Below, one piece after another: positions 8,767 through 18,747 of a DNA stretch of 64,000 nt (within the stretch, counting starts at the first letter, position 1; each line of letters starts with the position of its first letter). This DNA is from Sergeia podlipaevii. Its lineage: Eukaryota > Euglenozoa > Kinetoplastea > Trypanosomatida > Trypanosomatidae. The DNA lies in the NCBI GenBank assembly GCA_030849805.1, contig JASANZ010002234.1, positions 25,021 to 89,020 on the forward strand. Direction: 5' to 3'. The notes beneath the pieces were generated by a model. That model had not been told where the DNA came from. It saw only the letters and a list, made by a program, of their open reading frames with translations, and did no database searches. The position numbers and the translations under genes are program-made.

Positions 8767-9399
8767 GATGACTGAATATTAGGTGTGTGTGTGTGTGTGA
8801 GAAAGAGAAAAGAAGTAAGGATTGGCTTCTGTTATTTGTTGATAGCAAAAGATGGAAAAAAAAGGGAAATGTGGTGAGCAAAAGAAATATGATAATCCAG
8901 AGGAAGCAAAATACATATATCTGCAAACAACACTATAAGATGCGACATAAACGCATCAATGAATAAGGTGAAACAGCAAAAGGGAGCAATGCCACAGTTC
9001 TAACACAACCGCAAACCCCCTTTTTTCTTTTGCTTCGTAACACCAGTACACGTACCAGTAAACCACAGAAGATGACACATTAATAGCTTCGTATATCTAA
9101 TAGAGGAATGTCAACAAGTTGAACCACCGCTATCATCCTTTATATAACTTCTTTAGTCAGGGGCCGCTATGAGAACTGCGTACTCTCGTAATCCAGCGGG
9201 ATACATAGGAATTTGATGAAGCACTGGCAATAGTTGACAATTTCACAGGTTCCTACACCCCATTTGAGAAGAACTGAAAAATAAAATGAAATCAAAAACG
9301 AATAATAGATAGAAAAAAAAAAAACATTTATCCTTTTCAAAATAATAAAAGAGCTTTTTTTTCTTTGCCAACATTGACAACGATGAAATAGTCATCAAG
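8767..9399. other. intergenic region between the two cyclophilins
   Basis: It holds a GT repeat at 8782-8799, the splice signals of the first cyclophilin, and the 3' flank of the second. A second good minus-strand tract plus AG lies at 9274-9275, but it leads only to a 6-codon ORF. No gene is seen. Confidence 0.55.
8772..8773 (-). promoter_or_regulatory. likely trans-splice acceptor of the first cyclophilin
   Basis: On the minus strand a pyrimidine-rich tract (complement of 8784-8820, including a CA/GT repeat) is followed by the first AG here, 5 nt before the ATG. Confidence 0.5.
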
Positions 9400-9960
9400 T
9401 TAAGCCTTGATCTCACCGCAGTCGGTGATCACAATAGGAACGCGGGTAGCACCGGAGCTGCTGCCCTGGGTCTCCACCTGCTGAATAACGTTGTAGCCCT
9501 TAGTTACCTGACCAAAAACGACGTGCTTCCCGTCAAGCCACTGAGTGGGAGCAGTGCAGAGGAAGAACTGGGAGCCGTTGGTGTCCTTACCGGCGTTGGC
9601 CATGGAAAGGGTACCGGGGCCAAAGTGCTTGCCAGCGCGACCAGCAAAGCTCTCATCAGCGAACTTCTGGCCGTAGATGGACTCGCCGCCGGTACCGTTT
9701 CCGGCAGTGAAGTCGCCACCCTGGCACATGAACTGGGGAATCACGCGGTGGAACTTGCTGCCCTTATAGGAGAGGGGCTTGCCAGAACGGCCGACGCCCT
9801 TCTCGCCAGTGCACAGAGCACGGAAGTTCTCAGCGGTCTTGGGGACGACGTCCTTGAAGAGCTCCATCTCGACGCGGCCAGCGGGAGCGCCGCCAATGCT
9901 GATGTCAAAGAACACCTGGGGGTTGCCAGGGGTGACGGGATAAAAGGGGATCTTGGCCAT
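9400..9960 (-). CDS. cyclophilin A-type peptidyl-prolyl cis-trans isomerase
   Basis: A 186-residue single-domain cyclophilin, probably cytosolic since no leader is present. It carries the full active-site set [37 protein letters not shown] and [13 protein letters not shown], and ends ITDCGEIKA. The open frame runs 31 codons further to 10053, but the predicted splice acceptor lies inside that extension at 10004-10005, and the ATG at 9960 gives the normal N-terminus ([18 protein letters not shown]). It is a tandem paralogue of the gene at 8173-8766. A long ORF on the opposite strand is a shadow of the codon bias. Confidence 0.96.
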   Translation of the reverse strand: MAKIPFYPVTPGNPQVFFDISIGGAPAGRVEMELFKDVVPKTAENFRALCTGEKGVGRSGKPLSYKGSKFHRVIPQFMCQGGDFTAGNGTGGESIYGQKFADESFAGRAGKHFGPGTLSMANAGKDTNGSQFFLCTAPTQWLDGKHVVFGQVTKGYNVIQQVETQGSSSGATRVPIVITDCGEIKA

Positions 9961-10565
9961 TTTGGAGATGAAGTGTAACTTGAGTGAAAACGGTATAGCG
10001 ATACTAAAAGATGTGTGTGCGTGTATTTGTGTGATGGTTTGTGAAAGAGGCAACAGGGAAAAAAAAGGAAGGAAGGAAGAAAGGAAGAAGCATGCAGCAC
10101 AAAAAATTCATAGTTTTTTTTCCTTCAGTTGCAAGGAAAAAAAAACCATAACTGTTCTCCATGTAGACTGATGTATAACTGTTTCCAGTTCCTTAACGCT
10201 GCAGGTACACCCCAAAGAACAAACGGGCTCCTTGCTAGTTCTTTGTAAACATACTATTACCTCACAAAGATATATGTTTCAATGCGCAAAGGAAAATATC
10301 AAGAACGGCTCTCTTCAAGTTGAAACCTAAGCATCATGAACACTCATGCACGGAGTGGCGTAGAAAGTGCTGCTCATTAGCTATAAACATAAGAAATGCA
10401 AACTGACAAAAACACGCACAAAAAAGAAGTTCTCGTGTTTGTTCTTCCGTGTGCGCGGATGTGTAGCACCCGATTTCAATAAAAGATACGTGCCGGGTGT
10501 TCTCAAGACAATCTCTCCCGTGCGTGTGTACGCAAGTTAAGTGGACCACGTTCCTGCCTGTTGCG
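9961..10565. other. intergenic region
   Basis: Purine-rich + strand at 10050-10150 (minus-strand pyrimidine tract for cyclophilin A), then the 3' flank of the HEAT-repeat gene. No gene is seen. Confidence 0.55.
10004..10005 (-). promoter_or_regulatory. likely trans-splice acceptor deciding the cyclophilin A start
   Basis: It follows a pure pyrimidine tract on the minus strand (complement of about 10050-10090) and lies 44 nt above the ATG at 9960. It excludes the upstream in-frame ATG at 10053. Confidence 0.5.
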
Positions 10566-13301
10566 CTACTGGTGCTGCGACGCAATGTGATTCAAAATGG
10601 TAGCGCAGTACGTAGGATCTGCGTGCTTTTCCATAGCCGCGCGCACTAAATCAATAACAATATTGGGGGACATGTCACCTAGCAGCATCAGTGTGTCCAT
10701 GATAGTAGGGCGGATGCCCAGAACCTCCTCATCGTCATCCATGTAGATAAGCAACTTCTTCACAATTGGCACCATCTGAGTGCTAACTTCCTTGAGTATT
10801 AGCCTATCAACAGTGTCAGCTGGTGCTCGCAGTACTGATAGAAGTCCAGCAATCGATCGCAGCCTTATCCCATCGTTGGCATCATCAAATCTTAACAACA
10901 CAGATTGTATGATCTCGTGGGCCATGCCAGCAGTCAGGGGGAATTGGCATATGGTACCCAGCACCGTCATGCAAACAAGGCGCATTTCACCATCATCGCT
11001 GTCAGACGCGGAGGCCCATAAAGTAAGCAGCTTCGTGGAGAGCGCACAGTCGTTCTCCCGCAAGCCATCTAGCAGGCTGTCAAGAAAAAAGTGATCAGTG
11101 ATGGCACAGACACAGTTGATGGCAATCTTACGAAATAAATGCGCTGCATTCCCAGGCTGAAAGGCACCGAGCGGCACAATGACCACGCGCAACAACTCCT
11201 CCATTTCAGTAGTTGTGAAGCAGATGGACTTGCCCCATAACAGCTGCTCTAAAACGGAAAAGTAGCGCAGCTCGTCAGTCACGCGCACCGCAAAATTGAT
11301 TTCGCTCAGTTTCGAACAGAAAATGTCCACTAAAAGGCTACTTAGCACTTGCTTCTCTGTAGTCCTGAGAACCAGATCGGCAAACGCAGCAACAGGCAGT
11401 GTGTTTCCATACCGCGTGAGAAGCCGAAGTGCGTGCAACGTGTATGTGCCCTCAGGCGTCCTTGTGACCAAAAGCGACAAGTGCTGGATCGCATTTGTGG
11501 CACGTGCGCTGACACAAAGGAGCTCACAGCTCTTTATGCGCAGCAACGCGTACAAAAGTATAGAGTCCAGCGTGCGCTGGCGAGCGTCACTCAGCACCTC
11601 AGCAGGAAGCGGACGCTCGGGCGTGGCGATAAATCCTCGGCGAGCAAAAACTTCAAACAAAATGTCAAGTGTGTCCAGTAAGGTCAGTAGCAGCGTCTCA
11701 TTCTCGCTTTCCACGATATCGTTAGAAGTTAGAGTTTGCACCACCTGCGTTGCGTGTGTAGCACTAAGGTGCTCTTCGGAGCCACGGACAAGATATCCAA
11801 GCGCGACTAAAATTGAGCACTTCGTCGTGACTGCGGCGGTTGAAAAGAGAGTTGGAGTGACGGTTGCGCGTTCTTCCGCAGATGTCAGTAACACCGTCTT
11901 GGTACGCGACTTCTGGACAATAGCGGCCTCTTCTTCTTCTTCGCCTTCCGCACTCGCGTTGGCTGGCCTGCGAGCAATAAGAAACGGCAAATACTGATCT
12001 GGCGTCAGAAACTTGCCAAGAATTTCGACACACAGCACCGCCTCTGCCTTGACCTCCTCGTTGTCATCGCGAAGCGCCTTATAGAGTGAGCGAAGGATGC
12101 TCTCTGTAAACTGCACGGTCGACTTTTCGCAGTGAAGCACCGCCATCCAAAGGATGCGCAACACCACGACGCGCCTGTTGTTGTTGGAGAAGGGAATTAC
12201 CCAGTCAATCGCAACCACATCGGAGAGAATGCGCTCAAGGAAGGTTCTTGTGGCCTCCGCAACAGCATACCTGGCGCCAAGAGTAGGTCGCTGGCGTAGC
12301 ACGGGATAATTATTGGCGTCTGGTGAAGATAGGATCATATTAGGATAATCATCATCCGCATACCACTCAATGTCTTTCATAGAAATGCGACGGTTTGAAA
12401 GGTCAATACGGTTGTCCTCATTATCCATCATGTATAGTTTGCCTACTTTTTCAAGCACAGCCACTGCCTCGCATCGCACATCGTCGAATGAGTCGGTGGC
12501 AAGGAGAAGCAGGTGCGGCATGTACCTGCTGTGCTGCTCCAGTCGCTCCTTCACATCTAATAGTGCGCAAGACAGTACACTCAAGACAGCAAGCCGCACG
12601 GGTTCGCTGTGATCGTTGCACAGCACAAATAGCTGCGACGCCGTTGTGCGACTCTCCGCTTCGTCCTTTCCATCCGCCAGCACCTCAACCGCGCCATGTT
12701 GAATCAACACTGCAAGCGTGTGAACCGCCTCACAACGCACGGCACTGTGCTTGTGCAGTAGACAAGACGTCTTGAGTGCCTTGGCCAATGGTGCGCTGAT
12801 CGACCGCACCTGCTGTGGCTCGATCGTGCAGAGAAGCACAGCGGCCTTGCACGCTTCTTTCTTCAGGTCAGGATATTGGTCCTTAAAGCAGTTTTCAAGG
12901 AGCACTTGAAAGAAGTCAATGTAATTTCGTGGACCAATTTCGTGAGGAAAGAGCTCCATGCACTTGCTTGCCAGCAGAAGAAGCTTGAGGCGAATCTCTT
13001 CGCTCTCCTCAGACACAGGAGCCACGCCTATGCGCGTTACTATTGAGGGCAGCACCCAGTCCAGCGCACTTGCATCCTGCTGGGGGAGAAGTGCTGTTGT
13101 AATAGTGACTGCTTCCTCTCTACATCGCTCCGATCCATCTTCAAACCCGCGCAGACAGGTGCGAATAATATTAAAGCCATCCTCTTTTCTCAATGAAATT
13201 TGGTCCGAAGTCACCAGTTGCGTCATCTTCTTGTAGGCTGCACAGCGCTTCATCTTGTTAGAGTCTTGCAACTCATTCAAGTACTTGGGAAGCAAGTCCA
13301 T
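10566..13301 (-). CDS. DNAAF5: HEAT-repeat dynein axonemal assembly factor 5 (HEATR2)-like protein
   Basis: The 911-residue protein is almost entirely alpha-helical HEAT-type repeats, with recurring motifs such as DLKKEACKAAVLL, HSAVRCEAVHTLAVLIQHG, DDVRCEAVAVLEKVGKLY and DNEEVKAEAVLCVEILGKFL. The order of the N-terminal repeats, with the FPHEIGPRNYIDFFQVLLENC segment region near residue 120-150 and the VGKLYMMDNEDNRIDLS segment, resembles DNAAF5/HEATR2 (human about 855 residues), a cytoplasmic factor for preassembly of axonemal dynein arms. That role suits a flagellate. An acidic insert (EGEEEEEAA) sits mid-protein. No membrane or signal segment is present. The ATG at 13301 is the first in frame. 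The HEAT assignment is firm; the DNAAF5 identity is a reading of motif order and another HEAT scaffold is possible. Confidence 0.85.
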   Translation of the reverse strand: MDLLPKYLNELQDSNKMKRCAAYKKMTQLVTSDQISLRKEDGFNIIRTCLRGFEDGSERCREEAVTITTALLPQQDASALDWVLPSIVTRIGVAPVSEESEEIRLKLLLLASKCMELFPHEIGPRNYIDFFQVLLENCFKDQYPDLKKEACKAAVLLCTIEPQQVRSISAPLAKALKTSCLLHKHSAVRCEAVHTLAVLIQHGAVEVLADGKDEAESRTTASQLFVLCNDHSEPVRLAVLSVLSCALLDVKERLEQHSRYMPHLLLLATDSFDDVRCEAVAVLEKVGKLYMMDNEDNRIDLSNRRISMKDIEWYADDDYPNMILSSPDANNYPVLRQRPTLGARYAVAEATRTFLERILSDVVAIDWVIPFSNNNRRVVVLRILWMAVLHCEKSTVQFTESILRSLYKALRDDNEEVKAEAVLCVEILGKFLTPDQYLPFLIARRPANASAEGEEEEEAAIVQKSRTKTVLLTSAEERATVTPTLFSTAAVTTKCSILVALGYLVRGSEEHLSATHATQVVQTLTSNDIVESENETLLLTLLDTLDILFEVFARRGFIATPERPLPAEVLSDARQRTLDSILLYALLRIKSCELLCVSARATNAIQHLSLLVTRTPEGTYTLHALRLLTRYGNTLPVAAFADLVLRTTEKQVLSSLLVDIFCSKLSEINFAVRVTDELRYFSVLEQLLWGKSICFTTTEMEELLRVVIVPLGAFQPGNAAHLFRKIAINCVCAITDHFFLDSLLDGLRENDCALSTKLLTLWASASDSDDGEMRLVCMTVLGTICQFPLTAGMAHEIIQSVLLRFDDANDGIRLRSIAGLLSVLRAPADTVDRLILKEVSTQMVPIVKKLLIYMDDDEEVLGIRPTIMDTLMLLGDMSPNIVIDLVRAAMEKHADPTYCATILNHIASQHQ

Positions 13302-13771
13302 AGTGCAGCGATTAGTCTATCTTTTTCTTCCTTTCTTCTATATAATAAGTGGGCCTCTAAGGCTCAGTGTGTATGAGAAAAAAAAAAAAACTGTTATGTG
13401 GCAGAAAACAAACGCTTCTTTTTTTTAAAAAGAAAAAGGCTCCAGGTGCCTCTCAAAGAACAAAAGTAAAACTTTCTTTTAAAATGCTGCACGTACACAA
13501 TAAAGACACAAGAAAACATAGAAACAAGGAAAAATAGAACAAAGTGAAAATACAATCACCGCTAAGAAATGAAAGTGGATGTAAAGAAATACAAAGTGAG
13601 TTTTTCTTTAAAACGCATGCACACTCACAAGAGAAAAAAAAAAAAATGACGATGTATCAGTTTAGAAAAATCAAATGCATTATTCACTTCGCTCGTTCTT
13701 TCTTTCTCTCACTTTCTCTCCTGTATACATACGCGCCGGCACAGAGGCGTTCTCTGTAGCTTTCAAGAAGT
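13302..13771. other. intergenic region
   Basis: A T13 tract on the minus strand (13379-13391) with AG at 13363-13364 is the likely splice signal for the HEAT-repeat gene. The rest is A-rich 3' flank of the M20 peptidase. No gene is seen. Confidence 0.55.
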
Positions 13772-15190
13772 CTACTTCGGGGTGTGCAAAAAGTGATCAG
13801 CAATAATGCGGCACACTGCCAGTGTGAGGCGCTTCGCGTAGCTGATGTGAAGGAACTCATTGGGGCCATGCGCGTTGCTCTTTGGACCCAAAATACCAGT
13901 GACAACGAATTGCGTCTGTGGGTACGTCTGGATAAGCATCGCAATGAAGGGAATGGCGCCACCCATACCTTGTAAAGCAAACGTTTTTCCGTAAGCAAGC
14001 TGGCTTCCCTCCGAAAGGGCCTTTGATAGCCACGGTGCAAGCTCTGGTGTGGCACAGCCATTTCCAGGCTCCTCGGGCTCAAACCACACCTTCGCCCCGT
14101 ACGGTGCATTTGCTGTGAGAATCTTTGCCATAGACTCGGTGGCCGCAGCAGCGTCGGCAAGAGGTGCAACGCGCAGAGAGATCTTCACAGAAGTCACAGC
14201 GCGAATGACATTCCCAGCAGTCGCGGGAATTGGCAAGTTAGCGCCAGTCACGGTGATGCTTGGCTTCCAGAAGTTACGCGTGGCAAGTTCGGCATTGTCC
14301 CCAGGCAGAGTAGACACACCAGGAAGGGTTGCAAACTGCTCCTTAAAGGGCACCGCCTTCATTGATTCCATTGCCTGAATCACATGCGCTGGAATCTCGC
14401 AGTGCGCCTCGGGAATCTTCACCTCGCCGGTCTTGGAGTCCTCTACACGGTCCAACAGCTCGCGCACAATGCGAAACGAATCGGGCACAACGCCACCAGC
14501 CAAGCCACTGTGCATGCCCTCACTTAGCGTTGACACATTGAGCACACCACCCGTTACGCCGCGAAGAGAAGTAGTAAGCCAGAGCTGATCATAGTTGAGG
14601 CACCCACTATCAAGGCAAATCATGAGGTCCACAGTGCCAATGCGCTCCTTGTACTTCTCCATGTAGTGAGGCAAGTCGAAGCTGCTGGACTCTTCGCAGG
14701 CTTCAATCACCACCACAACGCGGCCGTGTGGCACATTGTTGCGCTGAAGTGCAGCGATAGAGCCGATCGCAGTGCATATGGAGTAGCCATCATCTGCCCC
14801 ACCGCGGCCATACAACTTGCCATCGCGGATCACTGCCTTGTAAGGGTCAAGTCCCTCATCCCATGGGAGAAGCGGGGGCTGCTTATCCATGTGGCCGTAC
14901 ATGAGCACTGTGTTCTTGGTTGGGGCAGTTCCAGCAATTTCTACGAAGAGAAATGGTGTACGACCTTCTTCCTGCATGTACTCGTAGGTCAGCCCCCTCA
15001 CGTTCTGCGCTTTCATCCAGTTGATGAGAATATCAAAGGCTTGCTCAATAAGACCATTTGTCTGCCACTCAGGGTCGAAATCCGGGCTTTGGTTGGGCAC
15101 CTCGATGTACGCTGATAGCGTGGGCACAATGGTGATGTCCCATTCATTTTCTACAGTTTTCTGCACCGCCTTCCAGTCCGCACTGCTCAT
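13772..15190 (-). CDS. M20-family metallopeptidase (cytosolic non-specific dipeptidase-like)
   Basis: The 472-residue protein is a clan MH, family M20 dizinc peptidase of the CNDP/carnosinase type. Metal and catalytic residues are all visible: H100 and D102 in MYGHMDKQPP, bridging D133 in GRGGADDGYS, catalytic E166 and ligand E167 in IEACEESSS, D194 in ICLDSG, and H441 near the C-terminus in NAHGPNEFLHI. The lid (dimerisation) domain lies between residues about 210 and 330, with TLSEGMHSGLAGG. No signal peptide is present, so a cytosolic dipeptidase is likely. The ATG at 15190 is the only sensible start. Confidence 0.95.
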   Translation of the reverse strand: MSSADWKAVQKTVENEWDITIVPTLSAYIEVPNQSPDFDPEWQTNGLIEQAFDILINWMKAQNVRGLTYEYMQEEGRTPFLFVEIAGTAPTKNTVLMYGHMDKQPPLLPWDEGLDPYKAVIRDGKLYGRGGADDGYSICTAIGSIAALQRNNVPHGRVVVVIEACEESSSFDLPHYMEKYKERIGTVDLMICLDSGCLNYDQLWLTTSLRGVTGGVLNVSTLSEGMHSGLAGGVVPDSFRIVRELLDRVEDSKTGEVKIPEAHCEIPAHVIQAMESMKAVPFKEQFATLPGVSTLPGDNAELATRNFWKPSITVTGANLPIPATAGNVIRAVTSVKISLRVAPLADAAAATESMAKILTANAPYGAKVWFEPEEPGNGCATPELAPWLSKALSEGSQLAYGKTFALQGMGGAIPFIAMLIQTYPQTQFVVTGILGPKSNAHGPNEFLHISYAKRLTLAVCRIIADHFLHTPK

Positions 15191-15704
15191 AATGTTAATT
15201 TTGTGAAGATGATAATTTTAAGAAAGAACAGTGTGTTCAAGAGCGCTTTTACGTTTCCTACTTGGTCCTGCTTGTTATAATTTAAAAAGGTGAAAAAATG
15301 ATATAGCTGTCGGCTACCAGCGAAAAGGATATCAAAAGAAAGAAACAGCACATCGTGAACACGTATAAATAAACAAAAATATATAAAAGTAAGGGGGGAG
15401 GAAAGACAAGCCGCCTTCGCTTTCCTTCTGTAAAAAAATATTGCTGACAACTAATTGTATCATCTTAGCCCTCTTTGGGGAGAATTAACCATACTACCTT
15501 ACTCGTGTGTCCCACATGAACCGCAGCATAGAAACATATTTTTTTTTTGTGTGTGTGTGAAGAGTAGAGCAGCACTAATGCATGCTGCTTACTTGCGGGT
15601 GCAATGCAACAGAAGCAGTGGATGCAGCAGAACACATAAAAAGTTGCACAGATATGCTCCCTTCGTTCATGGCATCCTGGGGAGGAAAAAAAGACTTACA
15701 ATGC
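15191..15704. other. intergenic region
   Basis: AT-rich spacer. It holds the 5' flank of the peptidase (minus-strand pyrimidine tract about 15392-15408) and, nearer 15704, a more balanced stretch that is 3' flank of the TruD-like gene. No gene is supported. Confidence 0.5.
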
Positions 15705-18371
15705 TCAACGTGGAGGTTGGCCGCCAGAAGCGCCAGTGCTAAAGTCAAGGCCCTCCTTGCTCGCAATGCGAATAGTTCTTTCGTGCGTTGCCATAGCCAG
15801 AAGGTTTCCTGGATATGCCAAATCATCCTCTGGTGACGCTAAGGTACCGCCACTCTCGCTCCAATGTTGTGCATTGAGCGGAACATTGCTCTCCATCGCA
15901 CGTTGTGTGACGCTACTGGTGCGACTCGGAGAAACCGCAAAGGTTTCGTTAGACTTAAAAGCTGTGCAGCGGTTCTCGACCTGAATAAGCTCGCGCAGAC
16001 AGGCAGCAAGATATGTGTCAGCCGGAAGTGTCAAGCTGAGCGCCAGGCACCGCGATAGACGCCGTTGAGCTTTAGTCATCGAAGACGCAGCAAGCAGGCC
16101 AGCAGGAAGGCGGTCAGATAGAGCGTGTCCTCGCTTGCCAATTGGCCACACACTGGCGCGCGCGCCGCGTGACAGTTCTGTGTAGTCCTTCGAATAGCGA
16201 CGCGCTGTAGGGTCTCTCTGAGTTCCGCCATCACCACAAAGATCGAGATCCGTATGCAGGTGATACAAACCGTCTGCAGATGCTTCGCTGGCAAGCACAA
16301 CAGGTTCGGAAAACTCACGCACCCATGCGCGTTCTGAACGTGGGTGCCCGGTAGCACATGCGAGGAGGCGACGAAAATGGCATGGATATTTCTCTGAGGA
16401 ACCTCTACTATCTGAAAACCCCAGTTCCCTAATGACGGCTGCAACTGTGTCACACTTGTGGTTGCGTGGGTCCACGAGAGGAACGGCAATATCCTTTACA
16501 CAACGGGCACTTGCTTCACAGTCAGTGAGTATCGCCCGCACGGGAGAACACTCACTAGCCGAAGCTACATCATCGGTACTGGGAGACATTACACCCACAC
16601 CGGGCAGAGTAGCCGCTAGTTCCAACTTTGCGGGACCAGCCACGTGGCTTCGACCAGCAGTAAAAACAAAGTCTCCACAATCAGGCGTCGCCGTCTGTGT
16701 CGCCGACCCAGCGCAGCCACTGGTGCATAGCTCGTGGATGCGGCAGCTAGCCAGCACATTCCACGTCAGATCACGTACCCCACATTCAAGCCACCTCCGC
16801 ACGTGTGGTGGAACACACTGCTGCCAGTGCTCTCGCAAAGCAGCTGGGCGGTCCTCACCTCTTATCAAAGTGCACAGTGCAGGATGTAACCATTCACGAC
16901 CTGGCACGCCAACCACTGCGGCAGTCATGATGAGCGCCTCCGCGTATAGGCCTTGCTGCAAAGCTGACGATATGTGATATGTACGAAATGGGCATCCTAC
17001 TGGCCCAAAGTGTGTGGGGGAAAAATAGTTGGGAAAGCACGCCGTCCGCGCCTGTGCCAGTGCCTCCGCAAATGTGGCATGCTGCCTTACACCCCGCACC
17101 AGGAGCGAGTACTGTACATTGCTAGCGGCGCCATTCGATAGATTGCACCCAAAACGACGCCAGTCAAGAAACTGCAAGCTCAAGCGATGGGGCTGCAGGT
17201 TCAGTCGCAATAGACTCTGCGAAACAAGTAAACATCTAGCAGACACTTCAGATGCAGTTGCATCTTTCTCTATACGCACTCTCACGCTACACGTCTGAAC
17301 GGTTACTGCACTCTCCTCCAGCACAATGTTAAACTGAATGTCCTCCACACTCACCGTACCGCCACTAACGCTCGCCAGCAGTCGTATTGCCTCCGCTACG
17401 GACATACTCTCCTTGTACAACACCAAGTGAAGAAAAAGTGCACCTTGGCAATACTGCTGCGATGCAGAAGAAACAAGCTCAGATGTTCTGCTCATGCTGG
17501 CAAGCAGCTGCTCTTCAGGCGAAGTGGCATCACCAGGGAGTGTCGCCTCAGTAAACGTGACGATGCGACCGCTAGGCAGGACCTCATGCACTTGCATGTC
17601 GCTAGGCAACGCCAGAAACCCACCAAGGCGCTGTGATCTACGCGAAGGGGAATTGTACAACCGCGACACAATCCCAGAGGCTTCTTCAGCAATCTGCAGA
17701 GCACTCGTACCAACACAAGCCCCGCCCAAAGTGCTCGCGGCTCGCTCACGCCAAGTCCGCACTGCACGCTGTACCAGCGTCACGCATTCGTCATACTGTT
17801 GCCTGCCACAGACCTTCTCCTTACTATCGCTACCCTCCTCCACGACCAAACGGACCAACTCCCGTGCCAGCGACATTGTCTCACTGAGGTTCACTCTCGC
17901 AGCTACACGCCGGAGAAGCTCTGCGTCCAATGTCGGATTGTACCGCTCGAGAAGTGCGCTCACGTCACCTAAGCCAGTGGCAGCTCCCTCTGAACGACGA
18001 AGGGACTGCAAGTGATGCTCATCAACTGACTGTGCCGCAGGCGCACTGCATACGGCAGTGTTACCTTCTCTATCATCTTGTGCGACCGCCAACTGGCCAA
18101 TTAACACTTCAAGCAGCTCAGTAGATGCCGCGTCGCTGTATTGAATGCGTTGTGCCGAAGAGACTTGCTTGGTTGCAAGATTGCAAGCCACCTTTTCCAA
18201 GGCCGGCAACAAAAACGAAGGCTGCGCGCTGGATAAGTGGCCAGAACGTGCTGCGTTCCCAGTATACTGCTCGCCTACCTCTGAAGTATGTGTTGTGTCT
18301 ACAAAAGCGCCACGTCTTGCCCGTCTCATAGCCGCGGCAACTGTCCCACTGCTCAACCTCCTGCATTGCAT
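15705..18371 (-). CDS. TruD/PUS7-family pseudouridine synthase-like protein with degenerate catalytic motif
   Basis: The 888-residue protein carries the TruD landmarks in order. Motif I is PSDMQVHE at 256-263. LVLYKE near 317 matches the family's LxKE strand. The catalytic-loop region is FNIVLEESAVTVQ (347-359), then NVQYSLLVRGV, the diagnostic FPNYFSPTHFG (446-456), and DLTWNVLASCRI (534-545), which matches the HAYQSYLWN..SR.I region. The usual catalytic loop is AGxKDxxAVTxQ; here the Lys-Asp pair reads Leu-Glu, so Asp is replaced by Glu (E352), and Gly by Ile. The N-terminus (MQCRRLSSGTVAAAMRRARRGAF) is basic and acid-free, like a mitochondrial presequence. It may be a structural RNA-binding pseudoenzyme, for example in mitochondrial rRNA or ribosome maturation; that is inference. 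The frame reaches a TTG at 18392; the first ATG is at 18371. Confidence 0.82.
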   Translation of the reverse strand: MQCRRLSSGTVAAAMRRARRGAFVDTTHTSEVGEQYTGNAARSGHLSSAQPSFLLPALEKVACNLATKQVSSAQRIQYSDAASTELLEVLIGQLAVAQDDREGNTAVCSAPAAQSVDEHHLQSLRRSEGAATGLGDVSALLERYNPTLDAELLRRVAARVNLSETMSLARELVRLVVEEGSDSKEKVCGRQQYDECVTLVQRAVRTWRERAASTLGGACVGTSALQIAEEASGIVSRLYNSPSRRSQRLGGFLALPSDMQVHEVLPSGRIVTFTEATLPGDATSPEEQLLASMSRTSELVSSASQQYCQGALFLHLVLYKESMSVAEAIRLLASVSGGTVSVEDIQFNIVLEESAVTVQTCSVRVRIEKDATASEVSARCLLVSQSLLRLNLQPHRLSLQFLDWRRFGCNLSNGAASNVQYSLLVRGVRQHATFAEALAQARTACFPNYFSPTHFGPVGCPFRTYHISSALQQGLYAEALIMTAAVVGVPGREWLHPALCTLIRGEDRPAALREHWQQCVPPHVRRWLECGVRDLTWNVLASCRIHELCTSGCAGSATQTATPDCGDFVFTAGRSHVAGPAKLELAATLPGVGVMSPSTDDVASASECSPVRAILTDCEASARCVKDIAVPLVDPRNHKCDTVAAVIRELGFSDSRGSSEKYPCHFRRLLACATGHPRSERAWVREFSEPVVLASEASADGLYHLHTDLDLCGDGGTQRDPTARRYSKDYTELSRGARASVWPIGKRGHALSDRLPAGLLAASSMTKAQRRLSRCLALSLTLPADTYLAACLRELIQVENRCTAFKSNETFAVSPSRTSSVTQRAMESNVPLNAQHWSESGGTLASPEDDLAYPGNLLAMATHERTIRIASKEGLDFSTGASGGQPPR

Positions 18372-18747
18372 CCGCACTTTGTGAGGCCACAAAAGAAAAA
18401 GCAGGAAGGTTCCCTTTACTTAATTGACAGTCAAAAGTCGCTCGGCTAAACCGTTTGGCACATCAGCAATAATCACAATTATATATTTTTTGTATAAGTT
18501 TTAAAAATGATAAAAGAGGAACAAGTATCTTTGTGGAGGCAGAGTACTTCAGGAAGAATAGTCATGATCAAAAATACCAATTTCTCAGCACTCACTGGAA
18601 AGGGGGATGCAATACAACAGCATCTTGTTCTCGCTTACATAGGTATGAATGATAAAAACAAAAATGTATGTATGCATGTGTGTGTGTGTTTCTCCTTTAA
18701 AGTATCAGTATTTGGACTACATTCATTCAGAAAGTTTCGTCTATGTT
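18372..18747. other. spacer between TruD-like gene and small ORF
   Basis: AT-rich 5' flank of the TruD-like gene with a GT-rich stretch near 18665-18690. No gene is seen on either strand. Confidence 0.5.

Noticed and set aside
9216..9277. C/D snoRNA-like TGATGA ... CTGA on the + strand
   Set aside because: It is on the strand opposite transcription, lacks a terminal stem, and such short boxes occur by chance in AT-rich sequence.
8215..9978. Long + strand ORFs opposite both cyclophilins (186 and 151 codons)
   Set aside because: They mirror the codon bias of the highly conserved cyclophilin genes, appear in both copies because the copies are duplicates, and have no splice context on the + strand.
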